A DNA stretch of 64,000 nt from assembly GCF_039532605.1 (NCBI RefSeq), contig NZ_BAAARY010000013.1, positions 1 through 64,000 on the forward strand, written 5' to 3'. The notes under the pieces were generated by a model that was not told where the DNA came from, did no database searches, and saw only the letters and a list, made by a program, of their open reading frames with translations. The DNA is from Pilimelia columellifera. Lineage in GTDB: Bacteria > Actinomycetota > Actinomycetes > Mycobacteriales > Micromonosporaceae. The position numbers and the translations under genes are program-made. Shown one piece after another: positions 38,128 to 48,211 of this stretch (position 1 is the stretch's first letter; every line of letters begins with the position of its first letter).

Positions 38128-39229
38128 TTTTACCCTCAATCAGAGCCGCGAACCGGTCGAACAGGTAGTCGGCGTCGTGTGGACCGGCCGCCGCCTCCGG
38201 GTGGTACTGGACGGTGAACGCGGGCACGTCCAGAGCCCGCAGCCCCTCGACCACGTTGTCGTTGAGGCACATGTGCGACACCTCGACCCGACCGAACTCG
38301 GTGTCCACCGCCTCGTCCAGCGGGGCACGGACGGCGAAGCCGTGGTTGTGCGCGGTGACCTCGACCTTGCCGGTGGTCCGGTCCATCACCGGCTGGTTGA
38401 TGCCGCGGTGGCCGTAGCCGAGCTTGTAGGTCCCGAAGCCGAGCGCGCGACCCATGATCTGGCTGCCGAAACAGATGCCGAACAACGGAATGCGGCGCCG
38501 CATGACCTCCCGGGCCAGGCTCACCGGGTGCTTGGCGGTGGCCGGGTCGCCCGGGCCGGGCGAGAGGAACACCGCGTCGGCGCCGGTGGCGAGCAGGTCG
38601 TCGATGGTGGAGTGGGCCGGCAACACATGGGTGCGCACGCCCCGGACGGCCAACCGCCGTGGGACGTTGCGTTTGATGCCCAGGTCCAGCGCGGCGACGG
38701 TGAAACGGTGCTCGCCGTCGGGCTCGACGGTGTACGGCTCCGCGGTGGTCACCTCGGCGGACAGGTCGGCGCCGACCATCGGCGGCGCCTGCCGCACCCG
38801 CTCCAGCAACGCCAACGGGTCGGTCTCCACGCTGGACACCCCCACCCGCATGGCCCCCCGCTCGCGCAGACGACGGGTCAGCGCACGGGTGTCGATCCCG
38901 CTGATGCCGACCACGCCCTCGGCAGCCAGGCGCTCGCCCAGCTCGCCGGTGGAGCGCCAGTTCGAGGCCCGCGGGGACGGGTCGCGCACGACGTACCCGG
39001 CCACCCAGAACCGGTCCGACTCGTCGTCCTCGGCGTTCACGCCGGTGTTGCCGATCTGCGGGGCGGTCTGCGCCACCACCTGACGGTGGTACGACGGGTC
39101 GGTCAGCGTCTCCTGGTAGCCGGTCATCGCGGTGTTGAACACCGCCTCGCCGAAGGTCTCCCCCACCGCCCCGTACGCCTCGCCGACGAAGGTGCGCCCG
39201 TCCTCAAGGACGAGGATCGCCTCACTCAC
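38120..39229 (-). CDS. carA: Carbamoyl-phosphate synthase small subunit
   Basis: Glutamine amidotransferase subunit that delivers ammonia to CarB. The 369-residue protein has an N-terminal CPSase domain (about 1-135) and a class I GATase domain with nucleophile C253 in GICFGSQ, plus a YHPEA His-Glu pair. The residue two after Gly in the elbow, usually His or Asn, is Ser (S256). GTG start at 39229, 39 bases after pyrC; the extra small gene often found between them is absent. Confidence 0.96.
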
Positions 39230-39268
39230 TGATTGTGCCTTTCGTTGTGCTGGAGAGTCTGGCCACGC

Positions 39269-40584
39269 TCATCGGCAGGCCTTGCCGTCGATCACCGTCG
39301 GCTCGCCGCGCAGGAACGTGGCGACGATCCGGCCAGGCAGGCTCAGCCCGGCGTACGGGTTGTTGCGGCTGCGGCTGGCCCCGCCGTCGGCGGCGATCAC
39401 CCGGGTGGCGGCCGGGTCGACCAGGGTCAGGTTCGCCGAGACGCCGACCGCCGGGTCACGACCGTGGCCGTCGAGCCGGGCGATCCGCGCCGGGGCGCGG
39501 GACATCCGGGCGGCGATGACGTCCCACAGCCGGCGATCGTCGAGGCCGGCGTCGCGCAGCGCCGACAGGGTCACCGACAACGCGGTCTCCAGACCCAGCA
39601 TCCCGGGACGGGCGTGCGCCCACTCGCACTCCTTGTCGTGGGCGACGTGCGGGGCGTGGTCGGTGGCGACGATGTCGATCGTCCCGTCCACCAGCGCCTG
39701 ACGCAGCGCGGCGACGTCGGTGTCAGCCCGCAACGGGGGGTTGACCTTGTAGAGCGGGTCGTAGGTGGCGGCCAGCTCGTGGGTGAGCAGCAGGTGGTGT
39801 GGGGTCACCTCGGCGGTGATCCGCGCCGGGCCCGGGCCCGAGGACGCCCACGGCCGCGCCTTGGCCGCCCGAAGGATCTCCACCGAGCCGGCGGTGGAGA
39901 CATGGCAGACGTGCAGGCGGGAGTCCACATGCTCGGCGAGCCGCACATCCCGGGCGATGATCGACTCCTCGGCGACCGCCGGCCAGCCTCCCAGGCCCAG
40001 CCGCGCCGACACGTCGCCCTCGTGCATCTGCGCGCCCTGGGTCAGCCGCGGCTCCTCGGCGTGCTGGGCGATCACCCCGTCGAACGCCCTGACGTACTCC
40101 AGCGCCCGGCGCATGAGCAGCGGGTCGTGCACGCAGATGCCGTCGTCGGAGAAGATCCGCACCGCGGCCGCCGAGTCGGCCATGTCGCCGAGGGCGGCCA
40201 GGCGCTCGCCGGCCAGCCCGACCGAGACCGCGCCGATCGGCTGCACGTCCACCAGCCCGACGTCGCGCCCGATCCGCCACACCTGCTCGACCAGGGCCGC
40301 GGTGTCGGCGACGGGGTCGGTGTTCGCCATCGCGCAGACGGCGGTGAAGCCGCCGAGCGCCGCCGCCCGGGAGCCGGTCGCGATCGTCTCGGCGTCCTCA
40401 CGGCCCGGCTCACGCAGGTGGGTGTGCAGGTCCACCAGGCCGGGCAGAACGACGAGGCCGTCGGCGTCGACGACCGTGGCGCCGGCGGCGGACAGGCCCG
40501 TCCCGACCTCGGCGACAGTCCCGTCGCGCAGCAGCAGGTCGACCGGATCGCCCCCGACGATCCGTGCCCCTCTGATCAGGTAAC

Positions 40585-40588
<4 letters not shown>
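39269..40588 (-). CDS. pyrC: Dihydroorotase
   Basis: Cyclises carbamoyl aspartate to dihydroorotate. The 439-residue protein is a class I amidohydrolase with zinc ligands in LVDLHTHLREPG, later HVCHVST and the catalytic Asp in IVATDHAPH. Translation starts at TTG 40588, overlapping the pyrB stop as TTGA. Between pyrB and carA in the operon. Confidence 0.96.
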
Positions 40589-41492
<904 letters not shown>

Positions 41493-41496
<4 letters not shown>

Positions 41497-42053
41497 GAAG
41501 CTCCTTCGTGTAGCCGGACCTCGTCACGGCCGTCAACCTCGGACAGGGCGACCCGCACCAGCTCGCTGAGCGCGGTCGGGATGTTCTTTCCGACATAGTC
41601 GGCGCGGATGGGCAGCTCCCGGTGCCCGCGGTCGACCAGCACAGCCAACTGCACCGAGGCCGGGCGGCCCAGCTCCAACAGGGCGTCCAGGGCGGCGCGC
41701 GCGGTGCGGCCCGAGCAGAGCACGTCGTCGACGAGAATCACCCGGCAGCCGTCGATGCCGCCGGACGGCACCTGAGTGGGCAGCGCCGGTCGGGCGGGAC
41801 GGATGGTCAGGTCGTCCCGGAAGGGGGTGACATCGAGCGTTCCGGCCGGCGCCGCGACGCCCTCGAACGCGTCGATGCGTTCGGCCAACCGGCGGGCCAG
41901 CGGCACGCCACGGGTCGGGATGCCGAGCAGGACGGTGCCCCGGGCGCCGGAGGTCCGTTCGAGGATCTGGTGGGCCAACCGGTCCACCATCCGCTGGATC
42001 TGGGACGCGGTGAGCACCACTTTGCCGGGATTCCCGGTCTCGGGGCAGGCCAA
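41493..42053 (-). CDS. pyrR: Pyrimidine operon regulator PyrR
   Basis: UMP-dependent RNA-binding regulator with a uracil phosphoribosyltransferase fold. The 186-residue protein has the PRPP motif VILVDDVLCSGRTARAAL and LLGIPTRGVPLA. I place the start at TTG 42053 because a perfect GGAGG lies 6 bases upstream; GTG codons at 42020 and 42017 are alternatives. First gene of the operon, directly behind a PyrR-binding loop. Confidence 0.93.
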
Positions 42054-42059
42054 CGCGGA

Positions 42060-42085
42060 CCTCCTTCCCCGCCTCACTGGACGGG
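42060..42085 (-). promoter_or_regulatory. PyrR-binding loop at the pyrR ribosome binding site
   Basis: The minus-strand RNA has a short hairpin, CCCG paired with CGGG (42082-42085 and 42068-42071), with loop TCCAGTGAGG, close to the PyrR recognition loop TCCAGAGAGGC. It ends three bases before the GGAGG (42060-42064) of pyrR. The same arrangement is known in mycobacteria, where PyrR represses translation, so UMP-bound PyrR would block initiation of the whole operon. No terminator-based attenuator was seen. Confidence 0.65.
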
Positions 42086-42271
42086 TCGTTAAAGGATGTC
42101 GGGCGGCTCACCGGACATATCGACGGACGCCCCTGGACGGGGCGCCGGCGCCACACCGGTGTGAGCCGCGGCCACGGTAGCACTCCGCGATCATGGTCAC
42201 CGAACGGGCGCGGCGACGCCGTCCAGATGGCCGGTAGCGCCGTCGGCACGAAAGCAGTATTGCGTCGGCAC

Positions 42272-42300
42272 TTGACCAGTCGACGCATGCCCCGTACCGT
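42272..42300 (+). promoter_or_regulatory. bldD promoter
   Basis: TTGACC (42272-42277) and TACCGT (42295-42300) are separated by 17 bases, a good primary sigma factor promoter 55 bases before bldD. The intergenic region 42086-42271 shows no gene. It should also contain the divergent pyrR promoter, for which a TACCGT on the minus strand near 42175 is a weak candidate. Confidence 0.65.
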
Positions 42301-42355
42301 CACGCTCCGTAGTGAAGATCTGGGGAGAAACCCCGGGCAGCACTGGGAGAGTTGA

Positions 42356-42844
42356 ATGCCCTCTGAGTACGCCAAGTCCCTCGGCGCCCGCCTCCGCTCC
42401 ATCCGCCAGCAGCAGGGCCTGTCCCTGCAAGGCGTAGAGGAGAAGTCCAACGGCCGCTGGAAGGCGGTCGTCGTCGGCTCCTACGAGCGCGGCGACCGGG
42501 CCGTCACCGTCTCGCGCCTGGCCGAACTGGCCGATTTCTACCGGGTGCCCGTCGCTGAGCTGCTGCCCGACAGCAGCGGCATTCGACAGGAGGCTACGAA
42601 CAAGATCGTCCTGGACCTCGAGAAGCTGTACGACCAGGCGTCCGAGGACCTCGCGTATGTCGGCCGGTACGCCCGTGCCATCCAGCAGCAGCGCGGCGAC
42701 TACAACGGCCGGGTGCTCTCCATCCGCGCCGACGACCTGCGGGCGCTGGCCATCGTGTACGACATCTCCCCTTCCGGCCTCATCGAGCGACTCAGCGAGC
42801 AGGGTGTCCTGGTCGCCGATCCGCGGGCGTTCTTCGGCTCCTGA
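42356..42844 (+). CDS. bldD: Developmental master regulator BldD
   Basis: A c-di-GMP-controlled repressor of sporulation genes in actinomycetes. The 162-residue protein aligns along its length with S. coelicolor BldD: an N-terminal XRE-type helix-turn-helix (about 8-70, GLSLQGVEEKSNGRWKAVVVGSYERG) and a C-terminal ligand domain. The c-di-GMP motif is RGD (113-115), eight residues, then RADD (124-127), where RQDD is the described form. The ATG has GGGAG about 8 bases upstream. It stands alone, divergent from pyrR and convergent with nusB. Confidence 0.96.
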   Translation: MPSEYAKSLGARLRSIRQQQGLSLQGVEEKSNGRWKAVVVGSYERGDRAVTVSRLAELADFYRVPVAELLPDSSGIRQEATNKIVLDLEKLYDQASEDLAYVGRYARAIQQQRGDYNGRVLSIRADDLRALAIVYDISPSGLIERLSEQGVLVADPRAFFGS

Positions 42845-42886
42845 CCACGCCCGCCTAGCACGGCGCGGGATGTGACCAGAGCGGAT

Positions 42887-42932
42887 ACGTTGAAGGGCTC
42901 GTGCCGGAGTTCCGGCACGAGCCCTTCAACGT
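42887..42932. terminator. Bidirectional terminator between bldD and nusB
   Basis: A perfect 21-bp stem (42887-42907 with 42912-42932) closes on the 4-base loop AGTT. It lies between the convergent bldD and nusB genes and can serve both strands. It is one of the longest perfect hairpins in the window. On the plus strand the right arm ends in CCCTTCAACGT with no U-tract. Confidence 0.9.
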
Positions 42933-42979
42933 CACGATCGGGGCGCCCGGCCGAGGGCCCTTCCTCAGCGGCGCCTTCC

Positions 42980-43414
42980 TCAGCGGGTGGCGTACTCGGC
43001 GATCCGGCCCAGAACCCCGTTGAGGAACCGCGGCGAATCGTCGGTCGACATCTGGCGGGCCAGCTCCACCGCCTCGGTGATCGCCACCGCGTCGTCGATC
43101 TCGTCGACGTGCAGCAGCTCGTACACGGCGATCCGGGCGAGGTTGCGGTCGACGACCGGCATCCGCTCCAGCGACCACCCCTCGGCGTAGGTGGAGATCA
43201 CCTCGTCGATCCGGGACAGATGCCCGGCGACGCCATCGATGAGGAAGATGGCGTATCCCATGTGCTCAGGGTGCGGCCGCTCCAGGTGTTCCAGGTAGCT
43301 GGCCAGCACCTCGGCCGGAGGCAGGTCCCGAATGTCGGACTGGTAGAGCACGTCCAGCGCCCGCTTGCGCGCCTTGCGGCGGGCGGGCATCTGAAGCTTG
43401 GGACCTTCAGCCAT
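42980..43414 (-). CDS. nusB: Transcription antitermination protein NusB
   Basis: Binds boxA RNA with S10 and supports rRNA transcription. The 144-residue helical protein has RRKARKRALDVLYQSD and VDRNLARIAVYEL, typical of NusB. The ATG overlaps the efp stop by one base (TGATG). A 13-base direct repeat (42959-42971 and 42974-42986) spans the stop codon, duplicating the last codons downstream. The boxA-like site of the rRNA leader is at 171-188. Confidence 0.95.
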   Translation of the reverse strand: MAEGPKLQMPARRKARKRALDVLYQSDIRDLPPAEVLASYLEHLERPHPEHMGYAIFLIDGVAGHLSRIDEVISTYAEGWSLERMPVVDRNLARIAVYELLHVDEIDDAVAITEAVELARQMSTDDSPRFLNGVLGRIAEYATR

Positions 43415-43971
43415 CAGGACCGGCCGAGGTAGCGGCCATCCCGCGTGTCGACCTTGATCTTCTCGCCGGTGGAGATGAACAACGGGACCTGGATCGTGGC
43501 CCCGGTCTCCACGGTCGCCGGCTTGGTGCCGCCGGTCGAACGGTCGCCCTGCAGACCCGGCTCGGTGTAGGTGACCTCCAACATCACGCTGGTCGGCAGC
43601 TCGACATACAGCACGACGCCCTCGTGGGTGGCGACCGTCGCCTGCGCCTCGGGCAACAGGTAGTTGGCCGCGTCACCGACGGTCACCTTGGGGACATGGA
43701 TCTGGTCAAAGGTGTCCAGATCCATGAAGACGTAGTCGTCGCCGTCGACGTACAGGAACTGCATCGTCCGCTTGTCGACGGTGGCCGTCTCGACCTTGGT
43801 GCCGGCGTTGAACGTCTTGTCGACGACCTTGCCGGAGAGCACATGCTTGAGGGTGGTCCGCACGAAGGCGGGTCCCTTGCCTGGCTTGACATGCTGGAAC
43901 TCGACGACGGACCACAGCTCGCGGTCGAGGTTGAGAACCATGCCGTTCTTCAGATCGTTCGTGCTCGCCAT
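43414..43971 (-). CDS. efp: Elongation factor P
   Basis: Relieves ribosome stalling at polyproline stretches, of which this genome segment encodes several. The 185-residue protein has the three beta-barrel domains; the tip loop reads HVKPGKGPAFVRT with K32 at the position that is modified in some bacteria. No epmA or epmB gene is near, and this actinobacterial loop type is often unmodified. ATG at 43971. Co-transcribed with nusB. Confidence 0.96.
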   Translation of the reverse strand: MASTNDLKNGMVLNLDRELWSVVEFQHVKPGKGPAFVRTTLKHVLSGKVVDKTFNAGTKVETATVDKRTMQFLYVDGDDYVFMDLDTFDQIHVPKVTVGDAANYLLPEAQATVATHEGVVLYVELPTSVMLEVTYTEPGLQGDRSTGGTKPATVETGATIQVPLFISTGEKIKVDTRDGRYLGRS

Positions 43972-44039
43972 GTCCTGCCTTGGTCATCTGGGCGGCCCGC
44001 GCGGCCGGTAACGTCAAAGAACGAAGTCGGACGTCGACG

Positions 44040-44091
44040 CCGACATCGTCGGCGACCGAAGTCGTCGGTGATCGGCGGCCGAAATCGTCAG
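44040..44091. repeat. Three imperfect 13-base direct repeats
   Basis: CCGACATCGTCGG (44040-44052), CCGAAGTCGTCGG (44056-44068) and CCGAAATCGTCAG (44079-44091) lie in the 162-base gap between efp and aroQ. The spacing is 16 and 23 bases. They may be regulatory or simple drift of a GC-rich spacer. Confidence 0.5.
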
Positions 44092-44133
44092 CCCGACCGG
44101 ACGCGCCGGAGGGCCAGCGGCGAGTCTATCCGG

Positions 44134-44577
44134 TCAGGCCGGGCTACTCAGCCGCTGGGCCAGATGGCGCAGCGCCAGCACGTAGCCGTCGACGCCGAGT
44201 CCGGCGACGACGCCGGTGGCGACCGCCGAGATCACCGAGTGGCGACGGAACTCCTCGCGGGCATGGATGTTCGAGATGTGCACCTCGACCAGCGGGGCGG
44301 TCAGCAACGCGCAGGCGTCCCGCAGCGCGTACGAGTAGTGCGACCACGCCGCAGGGTTGAGGACCACCGGGGTCCGGGCATCGGCCGCCGCATGCAGCCA
44401 GCCGATCAACTCGGGTTCGTCGTCGGTCTGCCGGACCTCGACCTCAAGACCGAGCTGCGCGCCGGTCCGCCGACACAGCTCCGCCAGCTCGGCGAAGGTC
44501 ACGACACCGTAGACATCGGGTTGCCGGGCGCCGAGCCGTCCCAGATTCACGCCGTTGAGCACCAGCACCCGGCTCAC
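44134..44577 (-). CDS. aroQ: 3-dehydroquinate dehydratase, type II
   Basis: Third step of the shikimate pathway. The 147-residue protein has VLNGVNLGRLGARQPDVYG with the catalytic Tyr, VLNPAAWSHYSYALRDA and EVHISNIHAREEFRRHS. The GTG overlaps the aroB stop as GTGA. Last gene of the aro block. The Xaa-Pro peptidase gene often found between efp and aroQ is not present. Confidence 0.96.
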   Translation of the reverse strand: MSRVLVLNGVNLGRLGARQPDVYGVVTFAELAELCRRTGAQLGLEVEVRQTDDEPELIGWLHAAADARTPVVLNPAAWSHYSYALRDACALLTAPLVEVHISNIHAREEFRRHSVISAVATGVVAGLGVDGYVLALRHLAQRLSSPA

Positions 44578-45665
44578 CTGGCCACCTCCCGATACGCCGC
44601 CGCCAACAGCTCCTCAGCCGGCCCGGCCAGCGTCGCCGGCTTCGCCAACCCGTCGAGCACCACGAAGCGCAGCGTACCGGCGCGCGCCTTCTTGTCGACG
44701 CTCATCGACGCCCGCAGCGCCGGCCACGCGGCCGCCGGATACGACACCGGCAGCCCCAGCGCCGCCAGCACGTCGCGGTGCCGCCGCGCCGTCGCCTCGT
44801 CGAGCCGACCGTCCAGCCGGCCGAGCGCCGCCGCGAAGACCAGACCCACCGCGACGGCGTCGCCGTGCCGCCACCGGTAACCCTCGCGGCGCTCGATCGC
44901 GTGCGCCAGGGTATGGCCGTAGTTGAGGATCTCCCTCAGCCCGGACTCACGAAGATCGGCGCCGACCACGTTGGCCTTCACCTGGATCGCCCGGGTGATC
45001 AGCTCCCGCTGGGCCGGGCCGCCGACAGCCAGCGCGGCGGCCGGCGCCGCCTCGACGAGATCCAGGATGGCCGGGTCGGCGATGAAACCGCACTTGACGA
45101 CCTCCGCCAGCCCGGCACGCAGGTCGTCGGCGGGAAGGGTCGCCAACGCGGTGAGGTCGCACAGCACCCCGGCCGGCGGGTGGAACGCGCCGACAAGGTT
45201 CTTGCCGGCCGCGACGTTCACCCCCGTCTTGCCGCCGACCGCGGCGTCGACCATGCCGAGCAGGCTGGTGGAGACCGGAACCCAGCGCACCCCGCGCAAC
45301 CAGCACGCCGCCACGTAGCCGGCCAGGTCAGTGACCGCCCCGCCGCCGACGCCGACGACCGCGTCCACCCGGGTGAAGCCGGCCGCGCCCAACCGGTCCC
45401 AGCAGGACGCCGCCACCGCGACCGTCTTGCCAGCCTCGGCGTCCGGGACCTCCATGAGCAGCGGGGCGACGCCCACCGCCGCCAACGCGCGGGCGACAGC
45501 GTCGGCGCGCGCGGCCACCGGCCCGGCGAACAACACCGCGACCTGCGCCGCCCCGGGCAACAGCTCAGGAAGGTCACCGCTGAGGTCGTGGCCGATGCGC
45601 ACCCGGTACGGGCGCTCGCCGCCGACCTCGATGACCGTCGTCGCCCCCTGCGCCGGCCCGCTCAT
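44574..45665 (-). CDS. aroB: 3-dehydroquinate synthase
   Basis: Second shikimate step: cyclises DAHP to dehydroquinate with NAD and a divalent metal. The 363-residue protein has VGGGAVTDLAGYVAA, GKTGVNVAAGKNLVG, NYGHTLAHAIE and the metal-binding HGDAVAVG. The ATG overlaps the aroK stop as ATGA. Confidence 0.97.
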   Translation of the reverse strand: MSGPAQGATTVIEVGGERPYRVRIGHDLSGDLPELLPGAAQVAVLFAGPVAARADAVARALAAVGVAPLLMEVPDAEAGKTVAVAASCWDRLGAAGFTRVDAVVGVGGGAVTDLAGYVAACWLRGVRWVPVSTSLLGMVDAAVGGKTGVNVAAGKNLVGAFHPPAGVLCDLTALATLPADDLRAGLAEVVKCGFIADPAILDLVEAAPAAALAVGGPAQRELITRAIQVKANVVGADLRESGLREILNYGHTLAHAIERREGYRWRHGDAVAVGLVFAAALGRLDGRLDEATARRHRDVLAALGLPVSYPAAAWPALRASMSVDKKARAGTLRFVVLDGLAKPATLAGPAEELLAAAYREVAR

Positions 45666-46177
45666 CGCCGCGCCGCCGCCAACGCCCGCCGGACGTCGTC
45701 GACCACCGCGGCGACGTCACGGCCGTCGGTGTCCACGGTGTGCGCGGCGACCTGCTCGTACAGCGGCCGCCGCTGCTCCATGAGATGACGCAGGGTGGCC
45801 CGCGGATTGACCGCCAGCAGCGGACGACTCGCGCCCAGGCCGACCCGGGCGACGGCGTCGCCCAGCCCCACGGTCAGGTAGACCACCGGACGTCCGGTCA
45901 GCGCCTCCCGGACGCTCGCGTCCAGGACGGCGCCGCCGCCGAGCGCGAGGACACCGCCGAAGCCGGCCAACGCGGCGACGACCGCTTCCCGTTCCCGCTG
46001 ACGGAAGAACGCCTCGCCCTCGTCGACGAAGATCTCCGGGATCGGCTTGCCGACCGTGGCGGCGACGTCGACGTCGGTGTCCCGGAACGCCACACCGAGG
46101 GCGTCGGCCAACGCCTGGCCGACGGTGCTCTTACCGGCGCCGGGCGGCCCGACCAGGACGCACACCGGGCCGCTCAC
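45662..46177 (-). CDS. aroK: Shikimate kinase
   Basis: Phosphorylates shikimate at the 3-OH. The 171-residue protein has Walker A GPPGAGKSTVG near the N terminus, D in RDTDVDV, FFRQRE and ALGGGAVLD, and the RPLL lid. The GTG at 46177 overlaps the aroC stop as GTGA; the longer frame reading 48 codons upstream lies within aroC. Confidence 0.96.
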   Translation of the reverse strand: MSGPVCVLVGPPGAGKSTVGQALADALGVAFRDTDVDVAATVGKPIPEIFVDEGEAFFRQREREAVVAALAGFGGVLALGGGAVLDASVREALTGRPVVYLTVGLGDAVARVGLGASRPLLAVNPRATLRHLMEQRRPLYEQVAAHTVDTDGRDVAAVVDDVRRALAAARR

Positions 46178-47349
46178 GGAACCACCAGGTGCCGGCGGTA
46201 GCTGTCCACGTTGCGGCGGACCTCGGCGACCGAGTCCCCGCCGAACTTCTCCAGCGCGGCGTCGGCCAACGTCAACGCCACCATCGACTCGGCGACCACG
46301 GCGGCGGCGGGCACCGCGCACACATCGGACCGCTGGTTGATCGCCGTGGCCGGCTCGCCGGTGGTCACGTCCACGGTCGACAGCGCCCGCGCGAGGGACG
46401 AGATCGGCTTCATCGCCGCCCGCACCCGCAGCCGCTGCCCCGTCGTGATGCCGCCCTCAAGCCCGCCGGCGCGGTCGGTGAGACGACGCACCCCGTCCGG
46501 CCCGGGGACGATCTCGTCATGGGCGACCGAGCCGCGCGAGCGCGCCTGGGTGAACGCGTCGCCGATCTCCACCCCCTTGATCGCCTGGATGGACATCAAC
46601 GCCATCGCCAGCCGGGCGTCGAGCTTGCGGTCCCACTGCACATGACTGCCCAGGCCCGGCGGCAGCCCGTAGACGACGACCTCGACGACGCCACCGAGCG
46701 TGTCGGCGTCCGCTTTCGCGGCGTCCACCTCAGCGACCATCGCGGCGCTGGCCAGCGGATCCACACAGCGCATCGGATCGGCGTCGACCCGTTCGGCGTC
46801 CTCCGGCGACGGAGCGACGCCCGCGGGCACGGCCACCGGACCCAGCTCGACGACGTGTGAGAGCACCGCGACGCCGAACGCCTGACGCAGCAACGCCTTG
46901 GCGAACGTGCCGGCCGCGACGCGGGCGGCGGTCTCCCGGGCGCTCGCGCGTTCCAGGATCGGCCGGGCGTCGGTGTGGCCGTACTTCTGCATGCCGGCGA
47001 GGTCGGCGTGGCCGGGCCGCGGCCGGGTCAGCGGCGCGTTACGCGCCTGCGCCGCCAGCTCGTCCGGGTCGACCGGGTCCGCGGCCATCACCGTGCGCCA
47101 CTTGGGCCACTCCGAGTTGCCGATCCGCACCGCCACGGGACTGCCCAACGTGACGCCGTGGCGCACCCCGCCGATGATCTCGATCTCGTCGCGCTCGAAG
47201 CTCATCCGGGCGCCCCGACCGTAGCCGAGCCGCCGGCGGGCCAGCTCCCGGTCGAGATCCACACTGGTCACCTCGACGCCGGCCGGCACCCCGTCCAGGA
47301 GCGCCACCAGCGCCGGTCCGTGCGACTCGCCCGCGGTTGTCCAACGCAC
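46174..47349 (-). CDS. aroC: Chorismate synthase
   Basis: Last shared step to aromatic amino acids, needing reduced flavin. The 391-residue protein has the GESHGPAL start, RPGHADLAGMQKYG (signature 1) and the RSDVCAVPAAAVVAE end signature. The N terminus is MRWTTAGESHG. GTG at 47349 with GGAGG 7 bases upstream. It follows aroE after 25 bases. Confidence 0.97.
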   Translation of the reverse strand: MRWTTAGESHGPALVALLDGVPAGVEVTSVDLDRELARRRLGYGRGARMSFERDEIEIIGGVRHGVTLGSPVAVRIGNSEWPKWRTVMAADPVDPDELAAQARNAPLTRPRPGHADLAGMQKYGHTDARPILERASARETAARVAAGTFAKALLRQAFGVAVLSHVVELGPVAVPAGVAPSPEDAERVDADPMRCVDPLASAAMVAEVDAAKADADTLGGVVEVVVYGLPPGLGSHVQWDRKLDARLAMALMSIQAIKGVEIGDAFTQARSRGSVAHDEIVPGPDGVRRLTDRAGGLEGGITTGQRLRVRAAMKPISSLARALSTVDVTTGEPATAINQRSDVCAVPAAAVVAESMVALTLADAALEKFGGDSVAEVRRNVDSYRRHLVVP

Positions 47350-47374
47350 CTCGCCACCTCCGCCGGACAGTCTG

Positions 47375-48211
47375 TCACGCCACCGGCCGCCATCCCGGGA
47401 CGGCTGCCGCCAACGCGGCGCGCATCGGCGTGGTCGGGGCCGTCACCGCGGTGATCAGGCGGAACTGCTCCACGGCCTGGGCCAGGAGCAGGTCCAGGCC
47501 GGACGCGACCCGGACATTGTTGGCGGCCGCGGCGGCCGCCAACGGCGTGGGCCACGGGTCGTACAGGGCCTCCAGCAGGACGCCGCCGGCATGCCAACGG
47601 GCCTGCCCGGCGAGCTGGTCGGTGACCGTCCTGGGCACGGTGGCGACCACCGTCGGCGCGCTCAACAACTCCGGCGCCTGCGACCAGCCGGCCGCAGCGA
47701 GCCGCAACCCGCTGGCCTCGGCCACCGGGGCCAACGCCCGTCCCGCCTCGGGGCGCCGCGCCACCACCGTGACCGTCGACACGCCGCAGCGGCCGAGGGC
47801 GGCGATCGCGGCGCGGGCCGTGCCCCCCGCGCCGAGGACCACCGCCGGACCGCCACGGACCCCGAGCGCTGACAGGACCGCCGCGGCCCCCGGCACGTCC
47901 GTGTTGTCCGCCGCCCAGCCGCCCGTGTCGTCATGGGTCAGGGTGTTCGCCGCCCCCACCGCGACGGCCACCGCGCTGGCGCGGTCAGCCAGCGCCAACG
48001 CCTCGGACTTCAGCGGCATCGTCACCGAGAGCCCGGCCCAGTCGGCGCCAAGCCCGCCCGCCAACGCCGCCAAGGCGCCCTCTGGACACTCCAGCGTCGT
48101 GTAGGACCAGTCAGTCAGGCCCGCTGCTGCGTAGCCGGCCCGATGGATGACCGGCGAGAGCGAATGCGACACCGGGGAGCCGACCACGGCTGCCCACCGG
48201 CCGGCCGGCAC
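47375..48211 (-). CDS. aroE: Shikimate dehydrogenase
   Basis: Reduces 3-dehydroshikimate to shikimate with NADPH. The 278-residue protein has GSPVSHSLSPVIHRAG, the catalytic Lys in VTMPLKSEAL, and the dinucleotide-binding VLGAGGTARAA. The GTG start at 48211 abuts the mltG stop (TAG directly followed by GTG). It links the mltG-ruvX-alaS genes to the aro block. Confidence 0.95.
   Translation of the reverse strand: MPAGRWAAVVGSPVSHSLSPVIHRAGYAAAGLTDWSYTTLECPEGALAALAGGLGADWAGLSVTMPLKSEALALADRASAVAVAVGAANTLTHDDTGGWAADNTDVPGAAAVLSALGVRGGPAVVLGAGGTARAAIAALGRCGVSTVTVVARRPEAGRALAPVAEASGLRLAAAGWSQAPELLSAPTVVATVPRTVTDQLAGQARWHAGGVLLEALYDPWPTPLAAAAAANNVRVASGLDLLLAQAVEQFRLITAVTAPTTPMRAALAAAVPGWRPVA

Noticed and set aside
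42300..42315. BldD self-binding site (TCAC...AGTGA) after the bldD promoter
   Set aside because: The half-sites are in everted order compared with the described AGTGA...TCAC box, so the match is not convincing.
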